64,000 nucleotides of DNA from Methylacidimicrobium sp. AP8 (lineage in GTDB: Bacteria; Verrucomicrobiota; Verrucomicrobiia; Methylacidiphilales; Methylacidiphilaceae): assembly GCF_903064525.1 (NCBI RefSeq), contig NZ_LR797830.1, positions 620,001 to 684,000 on the forward strand. Reading direction: 5' to 3'. Positions 24,882-33,595 of this stretch are shown here, in pieces. The translations under genes and the position numbers were made by a program. Each line of letters begins with the position of its first letter. Within the stretch, counting starts at the first letter, position 1. A model generated the notes under the pieces. That model was given only the letters and a program-made list of their open reading frames with translations. It did no database searches and had not been told where the DNA came from.

Positions 24882-26690
24882 GTGAAAGCGTTTCGTTCCG
24901 GTCTCTTCCTGTTGCTGATCGCGCTAGGCTTGTTCGGCTACATCGCGCTCTTCGACCGAGGCAAGCAGTCCACCGAAGAGCGCCTCCGCACCGAGAAGCA
25001 GATTTTTCGCTTCAAGAGCCAAGACGTGAGCTGGCTCCGCATCGCAGGCCCCGATCATTCCGTCACTCTCGAGAAGAAGGATAACCACTGGAAGATCATC
25101 GCTCCGATCCAGGCGGAGGCTGACGATGCCGCCGTGGACCGGGTCCTGACCGAGCTGGAGTTTCTGGAATCGGAGCGGACCATCCCCGCGAAGGAAGCAG
25201 GGGGCTCCGATGCCCGCAAGCAGTGGGGCCTGGCTTCCCCGAGCCTGACCGTCGAGTTTCGAGCCGGCAAGGAGTCGCAGGGAATTTGTGTCGGGCGCCC
25301 GACCGCCGTCCACGATCTGCTCTACGCCCGCTCCGAGCAGGATCCGAACGGACCGGTCTATCTCGTCAACGCTGCCGTCGTGGATCGGTTGCGCAAGACG
25401 GTCGACGACCTGCGCAACCGGGTGGTCTTCGGCTTCGACAGCCTTTTTGTGGAAAGATGCGGGGTCGTGCAGCAGGCCGGAAACGCTCCGCTCAGCGTCG
25501 AGGTGGTGCGGCACGGGACCAAGTGGCAGCTGGTAAAGCCGTTGACGGCGCGGGCCGATCCCACCAAGGTCGACGAATGGCTCTCCTCGCTTACGACCCT
25601 TCGGGTGCGGAAGTTTATTTCCGACGATGGCGCGGCATTGAATGCCTATGGACTCGCGAGCCCGAGCGATCAGATATGGATCGAGGAAAAGAGGGAGACG
25701 CCCAAGGAAGAAAGATTGCTCATCGGCTCGCCCGTCCCCGGCGACCCCGGAGAAGTCTACGCCAAGAAGGTATCCCGGAGCACGGTCTTCACGCTGCCGG
25801 CCGAGACGGTCAAGCAGCTCTCCCGCGGCTTTCTCGGGAGCGTGCGGGACCGCCACGTCTTGCCTTCCTTTTCCGTGGCCGAAGTGAGTCGTTTCCAGGT
25901 TGAGCAGAATGGGAAGAACCTGAATTTCACCAAGCGGGGCCAGGACTGGACTGTCGACGGAGCAGGCTACAAAGGAATCGTGGACCGGGAACGGGTCGAG
26001 GCGTTCCTGCGGTCGCTACGCTCTCTGGAGACCAAGAGCTTCGTCCAGGATGTGCCTTCGGATCTCCATTCTCTCGGGTTAGATCATCCGCAGGGAGAGG
26101 TGGACCTGGAAACGGTCGAAGCCGGAGGCAATGCCGCCGGACCCGTCCGGCTCTTCCTGGGAAGAAGCGAGAAGGACGGCACGTATGTAAAGAACTCTCT
26201 TGAGCCCTTCGTCTATCAGGTCGACTCCGCATGGCTGCAGGATCTGCCCCGGGATGCATGGCAGTGGAAGGGCTTGGAAGTCGTCCAGATCGAGCCCAAA
26301 GACGTGCGGGAAGTGAAGCTCTCGTTCTCTACCGGGTCCGTCACGATCCGAACCGGTCCCGATGGAAGGGTCTTGCTCAACGGAGCGGAGCCGGAAGGTG
26401 CCGCCGCCCCGCAGGTCAAAGCTGCGATTGACCGGGTATGCCGGCTTCGGGCGGTCCGCTGGCTCGGCCCGGTCCGCCCGGAGTTCGGCTTGAGCAAGCC
26501 CGAGGCGATCTTCACGATCCAAGCCGCACGACCGGCGGTCATCCGTGTCGGTGCGGTGCTGCCCGATGGAAGCCGGGCAGCGCAGGTCGAGGGGGAGACG
26601 CTCGCCTTCGCGTTGGGCGCCGCCGAATTCCAGGGACTCAGCGAGCTCTTGCCCGCAGCGACGAAGCCGGCGGCTCCGGGTCACAATTGA
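24882..26690 (+). CDS. DUF4340 domain-containing membrane-anchored protein
   Basis: 602 residues. GTG 24882; one N-terminal helix (FLLLIALGLFGYIAL), then repeated DUF4340-type beta-rich modules recognisable by recurring segments such as ITLEK-like VTLEKKDNHWKI, EVVRHGTKWQLVKPL and FTKRGQDWTVDGAGY. DUF4340 proteins regularly follow GldG-like genes and are thought to be periplasmic parts of the exporter; the exact role is unknown. Its 3' end overlaps by 53 nt the convergent DUF2062 gene. Confidence 0.85.
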   Translation: MKAFRSGLFLLLIALGLFGYIALFDRGKQSTEERLRTEKQIFRFKSQDVSWLRIAGPDHSVTLEKKDNHWKIIAPIQAEADDAAVDRVLTELEFLESERTIPAKEAGGSDARKQWGLASPSLTVEFRAGKESQGICVGRPTAVHDLLYARSEQDPNGPVYLVNAAVVDRLRKTVDDLRNRVVFGFDSLFVERCGVVQQAGNAPLSVEVVRHGTKWQLVKPLTARADPTKVDEWLSSLTTLRVRKFISDDGAALNAYGLASPSDQIWIEEKRETPKEERLLIGSPVPGDPGEVYAKKVSRSTVFTLPAETVKQLSRGFLGSVRDRHVLPSFSVAEVSRFQVEQNGKNLNFTKRGQDWTVDGAGYKGIVDRERVEAFLRSLRSLETKSFVQDVPSDLHSLGLDHPQGEVDLETVEAGGNAAGPVRLFLGRSEKDGTYVKNSLEPFVYQVDSAWLQDLPRDAWQWKGLEVVQIEPKDVREVKLSFSTGSVTIRTGPDGRVLLNGAEPEGAAAPQVKAAIDRVCRLRAVRWLGPVRPEFGLSKPEAIFTIQAARPAVIRVGAVLPDGSRAAQVEGETLAFALGAAEFQGLSELLPAATKPAAPGHN

Positions 26691-27243
26691 CCGGAGGCGC
26701 CTCGCCCTTTTCGGCGGGGAGCATCGGCGTTGCGCCTCCGGTTCCGCCACCGAGCGGCGCGCTGTTTTGCCGATACCGCCGCAATGCCCGGTGAACGAGG
26801 AAGAAGGCGGCTCCGGCCGCCGGCAGTCCGATGACAAGCGAGCCGACCGTCATCGGCCATCCCCATTGCTGTAATCCTTGCCAGCTGATCACCGCGCGGA
26901 AGTCCATCTGCTGGAGGCGCAGGCCGGAAGCATGGCCGCCGTGGCCGAGCAGGAAGGCTCCGATCTCATACTCGATCCAGAGAAGACCCGGCACGAAAGG
27001 CAGCGCGATGTCGTGGGCGGCTACCCCCAGCGCGGCCGCGATCAGATTCGCCCGCAGCGGCCAGGCGGTGGCCAGGGCGAGGACGGTCTTGAATCCGAAA
27101 AAAGGGGTGAATCCGTAGAAGACGCCGATGGCGAAGCCCAGCGCGATCGGAAGCGGATCGGCGCGGAGCTGAAAAAGCTTTTTGTGGGAATGGTGGGCAT
27201 GCTCCCGCAGGAAGGTCCGAAACTGTTGAAAGCGCCGTTTCAT
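26638..27243 (-). CDS. DUF2062 membrane protein
   Basis: 201 residues. Start taken at ATG 27243 (MKRRFQQFRTFLREHAHHSH) because the open frame further 5' is Arg/Ser-rich and unlike the family. It has the DUF2062 core (DPLPIALGFAIGVFYGFTPF, then helices to LLGHG), two or three more helices, and a Pro/Gly-rich C-terminus. Family members are small inner-membrane proteins of unknown function, sometimes fused to glycosyltransferases. It lies 97 nt downstream of the TetR gene and may share its transcript. Confidence 0.85.
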   Translation of the reverse strand: MKRRFQQFRTFLREHAHHSHKKLFQLRADPLPIALGFAIGVFYGFTPFFGFKTVLALATAWPLRANLIAAALGVAAHDIALPFVPGLLWIEYEIGAFLLGHGGHASGLRLQQMDFRAVISWQGLQQWGWPMTVGSLVIGLPAAGAAFFLVHRALRRYRQNSAPLGGGTGGATPMLPAEKGEAPPVNCDPEPPASSLRARAR

Positions 27244-27340
27244 GATGCTCGGGCCGCGACCGGAGATGGGCAGCTTCCGCCCGACTCCCCTCCTTCTCCC
27301 CGAAACCAAGCATGGAGACGGTCGTCTGTAAATTCTTCGC

Positions 27341-28009
27341 TTATTCGGCAAAAGGCAAGCGCGCGGGCCCGGACTCAGTCCGGTCGCCGTCGGGGTGACG
27401 GAGGATTCCCTGCACGAAGATGTCGACGAAGGTGTCGATCGCCTGCTCCCGATCCGCGAAACGCCCGGCCTCGGGAAAGATCGTCTGCACGACCAAGTGG
27501 TGGAGGACGATGCCGGCAAAGGCCCGGGCCGCGAGGTTTGGATCGATAGGACGGAAGACTCCTTCCCGAATCCGGGAAAGGATGTAGCCGCTTAGGTTCC
27601 GGTAAAAAGTTTCGGAATACGCCTCGAAAAACATGCGGGATAGGCTGTGGCCCTCTAAGCCGCTGAAATAGAAGAGCCGCAGGAATTGGGGGTCCTCGTC
27701 CACCGAGGCGAACATCTGGCGGGCGATCTCCCGGAGAACCACCTGCGGTCTCTCTCCGGTTTCTGCGGCGCAGCGGAGCCGGTCGAGGAGAGGCGCCAGC
27801 TTCGCGATCTTCTTTTCAATGATGGCGGCGTACAGCGCTTCCTTGCTCGGGAAGTGGCGGTAGATGAGCGCTTCGTTGACCCGGGCCAGGACGGCGATCC
27901 TCCGCGTCGTGGTCCCTTTAAAGCCGCGTGCCGCAAAGAGAGCGGTTGCGGCGGCGATGATCTTGTCCCGGGTGCTCGAGGCACGAGCCGGCTGAAGAGA
28001 GGTTGACAT
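27341..28009 (-). CDS. TetR/AcrR-family transcriptional regulator
   Basis: 222 residues. The N-terminal helix-turn-helix (about 12-60; IIAAATALFAARGFKGTTTR, then VNEALIYRHFPSKEALYAAI) is canonical. The C-terminal ligand domain is divergent, and the ligand cannot be read. Divergently transcribed from the EmrA-like adaptor (76 nt apart), with a perfect palindrome between them, so it probably represses itself and the adaptor and is relieved by a toxic compound. Confidence 0.93.
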   Translation of the reverse strand: MSTSLQPARASSTRDKIIAAATALFAARGFKGTTTRRIAVLARVNEALIYRHFPSKEALYAAIIEKKIAKLAPLLDRLRCAAETGERPQVVLREIARQMFASVDEDPQFLRLFYFSGLEGHSLSRMFFEAYSETFYRNLSGYILSRIREGVFRPIDPNLAARAFAGIVLHHLVVQTIFPEAGRFADREQAIDTFVDIFVQGILRHPDGDRTESGPARLPFAE

Positions 28010-28027
28010 TGAGGACCGAAGCTAGAT

Positions 28028-28043
28028 AAGTAACCATTTACTT
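28028..28043. promoter_or_regulatory. putative TetR operator (16-bp palindrome)
   Basis: AAGTAA-CCAT-TTACTT, perfect 6-bp arms around 4 bp, centred between the divergent TetR and adaptor starts (18 nt from the TetR start). Position and symmetry fit a TetR dimer site controlling both genes. Confidence 0.7.
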
Positions 28044-28085
28044 TTTCGTCGCGTCAAGATCCTTCCGCGCCGTCTCTTGTCAGGT

Positions 28086-29114
28086 ATGCCACCCGCTCGC
28101 AATGAAACCGAACCGGCCGCGCCGCCGACGAAGACCGATGTGCGTCCGGGGCGCGAAGATTCGGCGGGCCGGCACCTGGCCCGCGGTCCCGGAGCCGGCA
28201 GGCTGGCGGCCTTCCTCCTGTGGGCGGTAGCCGGCGGAATCGGGGGTGTGATGACGCTCCGGTTTCTTGTCGCCTTTTTCGCAACGGAGACGACCGATGA
28301 CGCCTTCATCGCCGGTCATATCATCCGGATTGCCCCCAAGGTGGCGGGGCATGTGGTGGGCTACCATATCGACGATAATATGGACGTGAAAAAGGGGCAG
28401 CTGCTCATCGAGCTCGACCCGCGGGATTACCAGGCGCGGGTCGCTTTAGCCCAGGCAAACCGGGATTGGGCCGACACGGAGTGGAAGCGGATGGCGCAGC
28501 TCGTGCGCAGCGCCGCGGTCTCGCAGCTGCAGCTCGACGGGGCCTGGGCGGCGAAACTTTCGACCGAGGCCTATCTCCGCCTGACCGAGCTCCAGTTGGG
28601 CTACACGCGCATCTTTGCGCCCGAGGACGGCCGGATTACGCAGAGGACCGTCGAAAAAGGGCAGTATGTGCAGGCGGGCCAGACCCTCTTCTCGATCGTG
28701 CCCGCCGACGTCTGGGTGGTGGCCAACTATAAGGAGACGCAGTTGACGCACATGCGCCCGGGGCAGCCGGTCCGCTTCCGGATCGATGCCTATCCCGATC
28801 ATGAGTACAAAGGCCATGTGGATAGCCTGCAGCGGGGCAGCGGAGCGCAGTTCAGCCTGCTGCCTCCCGAGAACGCCACGGGAAACTACGTCAAGGTAGT
28901 GCAGCGGGTCCCGGTCAAGATCCTCTTCGACGAGCCGATCCGGCCGGGGGAGACCGTAGGTCCCGGAATGTCGGTCGTCCCGTCGGTGCAGATTCATCCG
29001 ATTGCGGTGACTCCGCTATGGGAGGTGTCGGCGGCGATCGCGGGGACTTTCATGGGCATAGGCATCGCCTTCCTGCTGTCCCGCCGGAAGGGAAAGAGTT
29101 CGCAGGGCGCCTGA
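28086..29114 (+). CDS. EmrA/HlyD-family membrane-fusion (adaptor) protein
   Basis: 342 residues; periplasmic adaptor normally linking an inner-membrane pump to an outer-membrane channel. ATG 28086 is preferred over in-frame TTG 28077. A disordered N-terminus of about 40 residues precedes a TM (LAAFLLWAVAGGIGGVMTLRFL). Next come the lipoyl half-motifs (TDDAFIAGHIIRIAPKVAGH; FAPEDGRITQRTVEKGQYV), a short helical hairpin, a beta-barrel (VVANYKETQLTHMRPGQPV) and an unusual second hydrophobic segment near the C-terminus (VSAAIAGTFMGIGIAFLLSR). No EmrB-type pump follows; the next gene is a glycosyltransferase. Either the pump lies elsewhere or the adaptor serves another transporter. Confidence 0.87.
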   Translation: MPPARNETEPAAPPTKTDVRPGREDSAGRHLARGPGAGRLAAFLLWAVAGGIGGVMTLRFLVAFFATETTDDAFIAGHIIRIAPKVAGHVVGYHIDDNMDVKKGQLLIELDPRDYQARVALAQANRDWADTEWKRMAQLVRSAAVSQLQLDGAWAAKLSTEAYLRLTELQLGYTRIFAPEDGRITQRTVEKGQYVQAGQTLFSIVPADVWVVANYKETQLTHMRPGQPVRFRIDAYPDHEYKGHVDSLQRGSGAQFSLLPPENATGNYVKVVQRVPVKILFDEPIRPGETVGPGMSVVPSVQIHPIAVTPLWEVSAAIAGTFMGIGIAFLLSRRKGKSSQGA

Positions 29115-29206
29115 AAGCGGTTACACTCTTCGACGCATAAAAGGCCGGCGGGAAGCGGCGTGCGGAGACCGCAGCGAGCACCGAGGCTGAGCAGGAAAAG
29201 AGGGGT

Positions 29207-31006
29207 TTGCACCGGTTTCGTCCGTTCTCGCATGGTCTTGGGCTGCGGCGTGCCGCTTTGCCGGGCGCATGGACCGAGCTACTTGGGCCGGTCGTCCTAC
29301 TTGCCCTGGGAGTTCTCTATATCGTCGAGAGCGCGGGGCCGGTCATCTTCGACGACAACGAAGGGCTCTATGCGGGGGCGGCCCGCGAAATGCGGACCCG
29401 GCGGGACTGGATCGTTCCCACGCTCGAAGGGATTCCCCGGTGCCAGAAGCCGCCGCTTGTCTACTGGTCGATCCTGCTTAGCACGGGCCTGTTCGGGGAG
29501 AACGAGTTCGGTGTGCGGCTGCCCCAGGCGCTGGCCGTCCTGGCCTGGATGGCGGCTACCTATCGGCTCGGCGCCACCCTCGGGGATCGGCGGCTGGGAT
29601 GGTCGGCCGCTCTGATCCTGGGCACGGCGTTCGGCTCCTTCATTTTCGGCCACGTCATCATGCCGGAGGTCTTTCTCTCGGCCTCGGTCGCGTGGAGCTT
29701 CTGGTTTCTCTGGAAGGCGCTCACGGAGCCCGAGAAAGAGCGATATAGGCTCGGCCTCTGGGTTTCGATGGCCTTCGGGGCGCTGGCCAAGGGTCTTCAT
29801 GCGCTCTTCTACCCGTTGGCCGTCGCCGGGCTGCTGGCGCTTTTTTCCCGGACGATCCGGAAGCGGGTTCCGGCTCTTTTCCGCTGGGAGGGAATCGGTC
29901 TCTTTCTTCTTCTTGTGGTCCCATGGTATCTGGCTATGGAAATCCGGCTGCCCGGATTTGCTTGGGAACATTTCGGAAACGAGCAGCTCGGCCATGCGGT
30001 CAACCATCGGATCCCTCCGGACGCGGGAACGGTCCGCCTACCGATCTTCTTGGCCGAGCAGTGGATCTTTCTCCTTCCCTGGAGCCTCTTCGGGGCGGCT
30101 CTTCTCTTGCCCGCGCGAAAGCCGGCTCTCCCGGGCCCGGAAACGCAGCCGAAAGGGCTTTTCCTCGGACTTTGGATTCTTGTCACGTTTTTCTCGGTGC
30201 TGCCCTCCTCGCTGCAGGACTACTACGCCTTGAGCTGCTTTCCCGCGTTCGCCCTTCTGCTGGCCCGTCCGTTTTGCGAGGCCGGCGAGGGCCGGCCTCA
30301 TTGGACGTTCTGGGTTCCGTTCGCCGTGATCTCGGGGCTGGCGGTTGCGGCCGCGGCGGCGGGTATCGCCTTCGGGTCGAGCTTGGGTGCGACCGCTTTC
30401 CCGATCGCGGCGGCGCCGGTCGATCAGCGGGATACTTTTCTTGCAGCGATCTACGGATTTCCCTTCAGCACTTGGCGGGCGTTCCTTCCGCTCTTGCTGC
30501 CGTCGAGCGCCAGCCTCTTTCTGGGCGGGGCGGTCGGGCTCCGGCTCGCCTGGCGCGGAAAGCGGCTGGCCGCCGGGATCTGCCTCGCCCTCGCCATGTT
30601 TGCGCCGCTGGCGGAAGCCGGCAAGGGCCTACGGCTGATCGCCGACTACTTTTCCTCGGAAAAAATCGGCCGCTACCTCAACGGCCTGCCGGCGGGGGAG
30701 GGGTGGATCGTGGCGGACGGAGAACCCCATTTCTACTCGAGCCTCTTTTTCTATCTCCGGAGAGATCGGATATACTGGGTCCACTCCTCGTCTACCTCCG
30801 CATTTTCGTTGCGGAGCGCTCCGGAAGCCAAGAGGCTCTTCCTCTCCGAGGCCGGATTTCTCGCGCTTTGGAAGGAAAAGCAACCTGTCTATTGGATCGG
30901 CGAGGAGTCCGCGTTGCAGCATTGGAAGCCGATCTTCGACCAAGCAACCCCCGGGTGGCGAGTCGTTCTTCGTTGCGGAACGAGGGTCTTGGCCGTAAAT
31001 CATTAG
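29207..31006 (+). CDS. ArnT-like GT-C glycosyltransferase (PMT_2 / GT39-GT83 family)
   Basis: 599 residues, about 11-12 transmembrane helices. The large first extracytoplasmic loop has FDDNEGLYAGAAREM, the acidic catalytic motif of polyprenyl-phosphate-sugar-dependent transferases, and KPPLVYWS, characteristic of ArnT/PMT_2 enzymes. Such enzymes move a sugar from undecaprenyl phosphate to lipid A, protein or another envelope acceptor on the periplasmic face. Start TTG 29207 after GGAAAAGAGGGG is the only suitable codon before the first helix but is not certain. If the acceptor is lipid A it would alter outer-membrane charge, fitting the efflux context next door. Confidence 0.87.
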   Translation: MHRFRPFSHGLGLRRAALPGAWTELLGPVVLLALGVLYIVESAGPVIFDDNEGLYAGAAREMRTRRDWIVPTLEGIPRCQKPPLVYWSILLSTGLFGENEFGVRLPQALAVLAWMAATYRLGATLGDRRLGWSAALILGTAFGSFIFGHVIMPEVFLSASVAWSFWFLWKALTEPEKERYRLGLWVSMAFGALAKGLHALFYPLAVAGLLALFSRTIRKRVPALFRWEGIGLFLLLVVPWYLAMEIRLPGFAWEHFGNEQLGHAVNHRIPPDAGTVRLPIFLAEQWIFLLPWSLFGAALLLPARKPALPGPETQPKGLFLGLWILVTFFSVLPSSLQDYYALSCFPAFALLLARPFCEAGEGRPHWTFWVPFAVISGLAVAAAAAGIAFGSSLGATAFPIAAAPVDQRDTFLAAIYGFPFSTWRAFLPLLLPSSASLFLGGAVGLRLAWRGKRLAAGICLALAMFAPLAEAGKGLRLIADYFSSEKIGRYLNGLPAGEGWIVADGEPHFYSSLFFYLRRDRIYWVHSSSTSAFSLRSAPEAKRLFLSEAGFLALWKEKQPVYWIGEESALQHWKPIFDQATPGWRVVLRCGTRVLAVNH

Positions 31007-31025
31007 CAGGAAGGGGTGCCAAGCC

Positions 31026-31208
31026 ATGATCAGACGTGAGGAGATGGAGGAGGCGATTCGCCTTTTCCAGGAAGAGGATGAGCGGTGGAAAGGCATCGTC
31101 GAGCGGATGTCCAAGGAAGAGCAGACCCAATTCTACGTGGCCGTCGAAGGGGCTTCCGGCCGTTGGATCGGATCGGATTCCTTGCTCGAGGACGAGCCGG
31201 AAGACTGA
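31026..31208 (+). CDS. small acidic protein, unknown
   Basis: 60 residues, strongly charged and Glu-rich (MIRREEMEEAIRLFQEEDER onward), predicted mostly helical. ATG 31026 has AGGAAGGGG upstream, and the gene begins 19 nt after the glycosyltransferase stop, which supports it being real. No family recognised. Confidence 0.6.
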   Translation: MIRREEMEEAIRLFQEEDERWKGIVERMSKEEQTQFYVAVEGASGRWIGSDSLLEDEPED

Positions 31209-31239
31209 AGCTCTCTCCGAAACTTTTTTCCGCAAGCCG

Positions 31240-31671
31240 CTAGGCGGCCGTTCCGGTGATCCGGTCCTGCGCCCATTCGAGGATCGGCCGAAGCCGCGGC
31301 GGCAGGAGGCGGCGCGCCTCTTCGGCGCTCACCCAGCGAAACTCCTGGTGCTCCGGTTTGCCGATCTCCGGGTTGATGCCGAGAACCACCTTGTCGCCGC
31401 GGGCTTCGGCCAGATAGTAACGGGCGATCTTCCCCCGGCCGTATGGCGCTGTCTGCCGGAACTCTTCCTTCCAAGGGAAAGAGAGGTTTCGGATTCCCGT
31501 CTCCTCCAAGATCTCACGGCGGGCGGCTGCAAACGGGTCCTCGCCCGGCTCCACGAGTCCCTTGGGGAAGTCCCAGTTGCGAAAGGCGCGCAGGAGCAGG
31601 TAGCGGGGTTCTTGCCCTTCCCGGCGGAAAACGACCGCTCCGGCGGAGAGACGGGGCGAGGAGGAGCTCAC
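31240..31671 (-). CDS. Nudix hydrolase
   Basis: 143 residues; hydrolyses a nucleoside diphosphate linked to another moiety. The Nudix box is perfect (GLVEPGEDPF then REILEETGI, fitting Gx5Ex7REUxEExGU), preceded by NWDFPK as in Ap4A-hydrolase/MutT-like members, so diadenosine polyphosphates are a reasonable guess. Start GTG 31671 gives MSSSSPRLSAGAVVF; the longer open frame upstream overlaps the phosphoesterase gene and is not coding. Eight nt after the phosphoesterase stop, so probably co-transcribed with it. Confidence 0.88.
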   Translation of the reverse strand: MSSSSPRLSAGAVVFRREGQEPRYLLLRAFRNWDFPKGLVEPGEDPFAAARREILEETGIRNLSFPWKEEFRQTAPYGRGKIARYYLAEARGDKVVLGINPEIGKPEHQEFRWVSAEEARRLLPPRLRPILEWAQDRITGTAA

Positions 31672-31679
31672 GGCTGTCG

Positions 31680-33038
31680 CTAGGGAAGGCGGAGGGCTTC
31701 GACCAGATTGGCGGCCGCTGCGTCGCGTTCCGCGAGCGGAGGCAGCCCGAAGCGCCATTCCAGGAACCGGAGAAAGGAGGTGGTGTCGTAAGTACGGTGG
31801 TCGACACCGCCTTTCTTCGCATACGGGGAGATCAGAACCGCAGGAATTCGGGTCCCCGGACCCCAGCGGTCGCCCCGCGGAGGCGGCACATGATCCCAGA
31901 AGCCTCCGTATTCGTCGTAGGTGAGCAAGACGACACAGTGGGGCCAGTAGCGGGAGGCCTGGATGGCGCGGATGAGGGCGACGGCATGCTTCTGCCCTTC
32001 TTCCAAATCGGCATAACCGGGGTGCTCGCTCCAGGCGCCGAGCGGCTTCACGAAGCAGACGGAGGGAAGGCGACCGCTTTGCAGATCCGCGAGAAAGTCG
32101 GTTTCGTCCTTGAGATGGAGCGCCCGCTCCGGGCTGCCGGGACCGTAGCGGGCAAAGTAGGCGAAGGGCTGGTGGTGAAACTGGAAGGTAGGCGGCGCTC
32201 GTCCCGCAAGCGCCTCGTTCCATCCGCCGGAATACCAAGCCCAGCTGACCCCCGCCTCGGTCAAACGGTCGCCGATCGTAGGCATGGCAAGAGGCGGAAG
32301 AAGCCGATCGGGCGGAGTGGACGGGCGATGGGGGGCGCTCGCCCCTTCGACGGTGCCCACAACATAGCCGTCCGGAGTGACCGCCCCGTCGCGTCTCAAG
32401 CCGATCAGGCGGCCCTCCTCGTCGAACACGGGTTCGGCGACCCAATCCGCCGGCGGATGGGCCCAGGAAGGCGTTCGAGCGGCGACGAGCCAGATGTGGT
32501 TGAGGAACGAGCCCCCGAAGGCGGCCTGGAAGAAATGATCGAGGACGGTGTACTGCCGGGCGATCGGATAGAGCGGCAGCCGATCGGTCGCGTAATAGCC
32601 CATGGGCAGGGCGCCGGTGGTCCCCCAGGCGACGTATCCGCTGTTTACGCCGCCAGCGATTTGCAGCTGGTTCCGGTAGAAGGAATGGACCGGATCGGGA
32701 ATCGCGTCGTGCAGCGAAACATAGGAAAGCAAGGGGAAGGGACGATTGGGGAGGTGCGCCGGAAATCTCGGGTCGGGAACCTGGTGGTCCTGGACCGGCG
32801 GGAGAGTTTTGTACGGAAGTCCGGCGCGATCGACTTGCACCCCCGCCTCCCCTCCTTTGGGAATCCCTTCCGCACCCGGATACTCGCCGAAAAGATTATC
32901 GAAGCTGTGGTTTTCTTGGTAGAGGAGGATGATATGATCGATCGGCGGCGCGGGAAAGGGCGCTGGACCCGCTGCCGGGGCCCTTTGCGCGAGCGCGCCG
33001 AAGGCGACGGCGGCGAGGAGCGGGATGCGCCCAAGCAT
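31680..33038 (-). CDS. AcpA/phospholipase C-like phosphoesterase, exported
   Basis: 452 residues. Signal peptide of about 22 residues (MLGRIPLLAAVAFGALAQRA). PF04185 motifs: DHIILLYQENHSFDNLFGEY at the N-terminus, SEHPGYADLEEGQKHA in the middle, and LTYDEYGGFWDHVPPP with Asp/His metal ligands near the C-terminus. These match acid phosphatase AcpA and phospholipase C relatives acting on phosphomonoesters or phospholipids in the periplasm or medium. It is a second member of the superfamily in this window (with 10807-13689) but has no propeller and no visible PHO box. ATG 33038 lies only 5 nt from the divergent start at 33044. Confidence 0.9.
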   Translation of the reverse strand: MLGRIPLLAAVAFGALAQRAPAAGPAPFPAPPIDHIILLYQENHSFDNLFGEYPGAEGIPKGGEAGVQVDRAGLPYKTLPPVQDHQVPDPRFPAHLPNRPFPLLSYVSLHDAIPDPVHSFYRNQLQIAGGVNSGYVAWGTTGALPMGYYATDRLPLYPIARQYTVLDHFFQAAFGGSFLNHIWLVAARTPSWAHPPADWVAEPVFDEEGRLIGLRRDGAVTPDGYVVGTVEGASAPHRPSTPPDRLLPPLAMPTIGDRLTEAGVSWAWYSGGWNEALAGRAPPTFQFHHQPFAYFARYGPGSPERALHLKDETDFLADLQSGRLPSVCFVKPLGAWSEHPGYADLEEGQKHAVALIRAIQASRYWPHCVVLLTYDEYGGFWDHVPPPRGDRWGPGTRIPAVLISPYAKKGGVDHRTYDTTSFLRFLEWRFGLPPLAERDAAAANLVEALRLP

Positions 33039-33043
33039 GCGGG

Positions 33044-33595
33044 ATGAGAATGGAGAAGCGGCTCCGGAAAAGCAAGCGTGCAGGCCGACGTGCTTGGTTC
33101 CGGCGGCTGTCCTGGGGGGCCGCCGCAGGGATCGCCTTCGCGGCGCCCGGATCGATCTCTGCCTGGGGGCAAGCGGCGCCGTCTCCGCAGGTGCGGGATC
33201 TCCCTCCCCTCCGCATGCACGGGGAGCCGAATAGGCAGGCGCCGCTTCCCGAGATTCGGGCGCTCGTCGAGCGTTTCTTCAAGGATCTGATCGCCGGAGA
33301 GATTCAAAAAGCATTCCAGGACCTGCTGGTGACCAGCCGGCTGAGCAGCCGGCACGAGAACCTGTCCGTGCTCATGGACAAGACCGCGCAAGCCTTCACC
33401 TACTACGGGAAAGCGACGGGTTTCGAACCGTACGACACCCGGGCGGTCGGCTCCCGCCTCCTGGTCGTCACTTATCTCTTGGACTTGGATCTTCAACCGC
33501 TGCGCTGGCGGTTCGTCTACTATCGTCCCGAAGAGGCTTGGAAGCTCATCGACATTCGGGTCGACGACGCCTTGGAAGACCTGATCAGCCGCTGA
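33044..33595 (+). CDS. exported protein of unknown function
   Basis: 183 residues. A strongly basic n-region (MRMEKRLRKSKRAGRRAWFR) precedes a hydrophobic segment and a likely cut after WGQA. The mature domain (about 70-183) alternates helix and strand (EIRALVERFFKDLIAGEIQK; RLLVVTYLLDLDLQPLRWRF; YRPEEAWKLIDIRVDD), looking like an NTF2/SnoaL-fold or DUF4864-like single domain, not confirmed. ATG 33044; ATG 33050 is also possible. It converges on coaD with an 11-nt overlap. Confidence 0.75.
   Translation: MRMEKRLRKSKRAGRRAWFRRLSWGAAAGIAFAAPGSISAWGQAAPSPQVRDLPPLRMHGEPNRQAPLPEIRALVERFFKDLIAGEIQKAFQDLLVTSRLSSRHENLSVLMDKTAQAFTYYGKATGFEPYDTRAVGSRLLVVTYLLDLDLQPLRWRFVYYRPEEAWKLIDIRVDDALEDLISR

Noticed and set aside
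31240-32445. 401-codon frame ending in the Nudix domain
   Set aside because: The first 257 codons are Arg/Ser/Gly-rich shadow of the phosphoesterase gene; GTG 31671 gives a standard Nudix protein.
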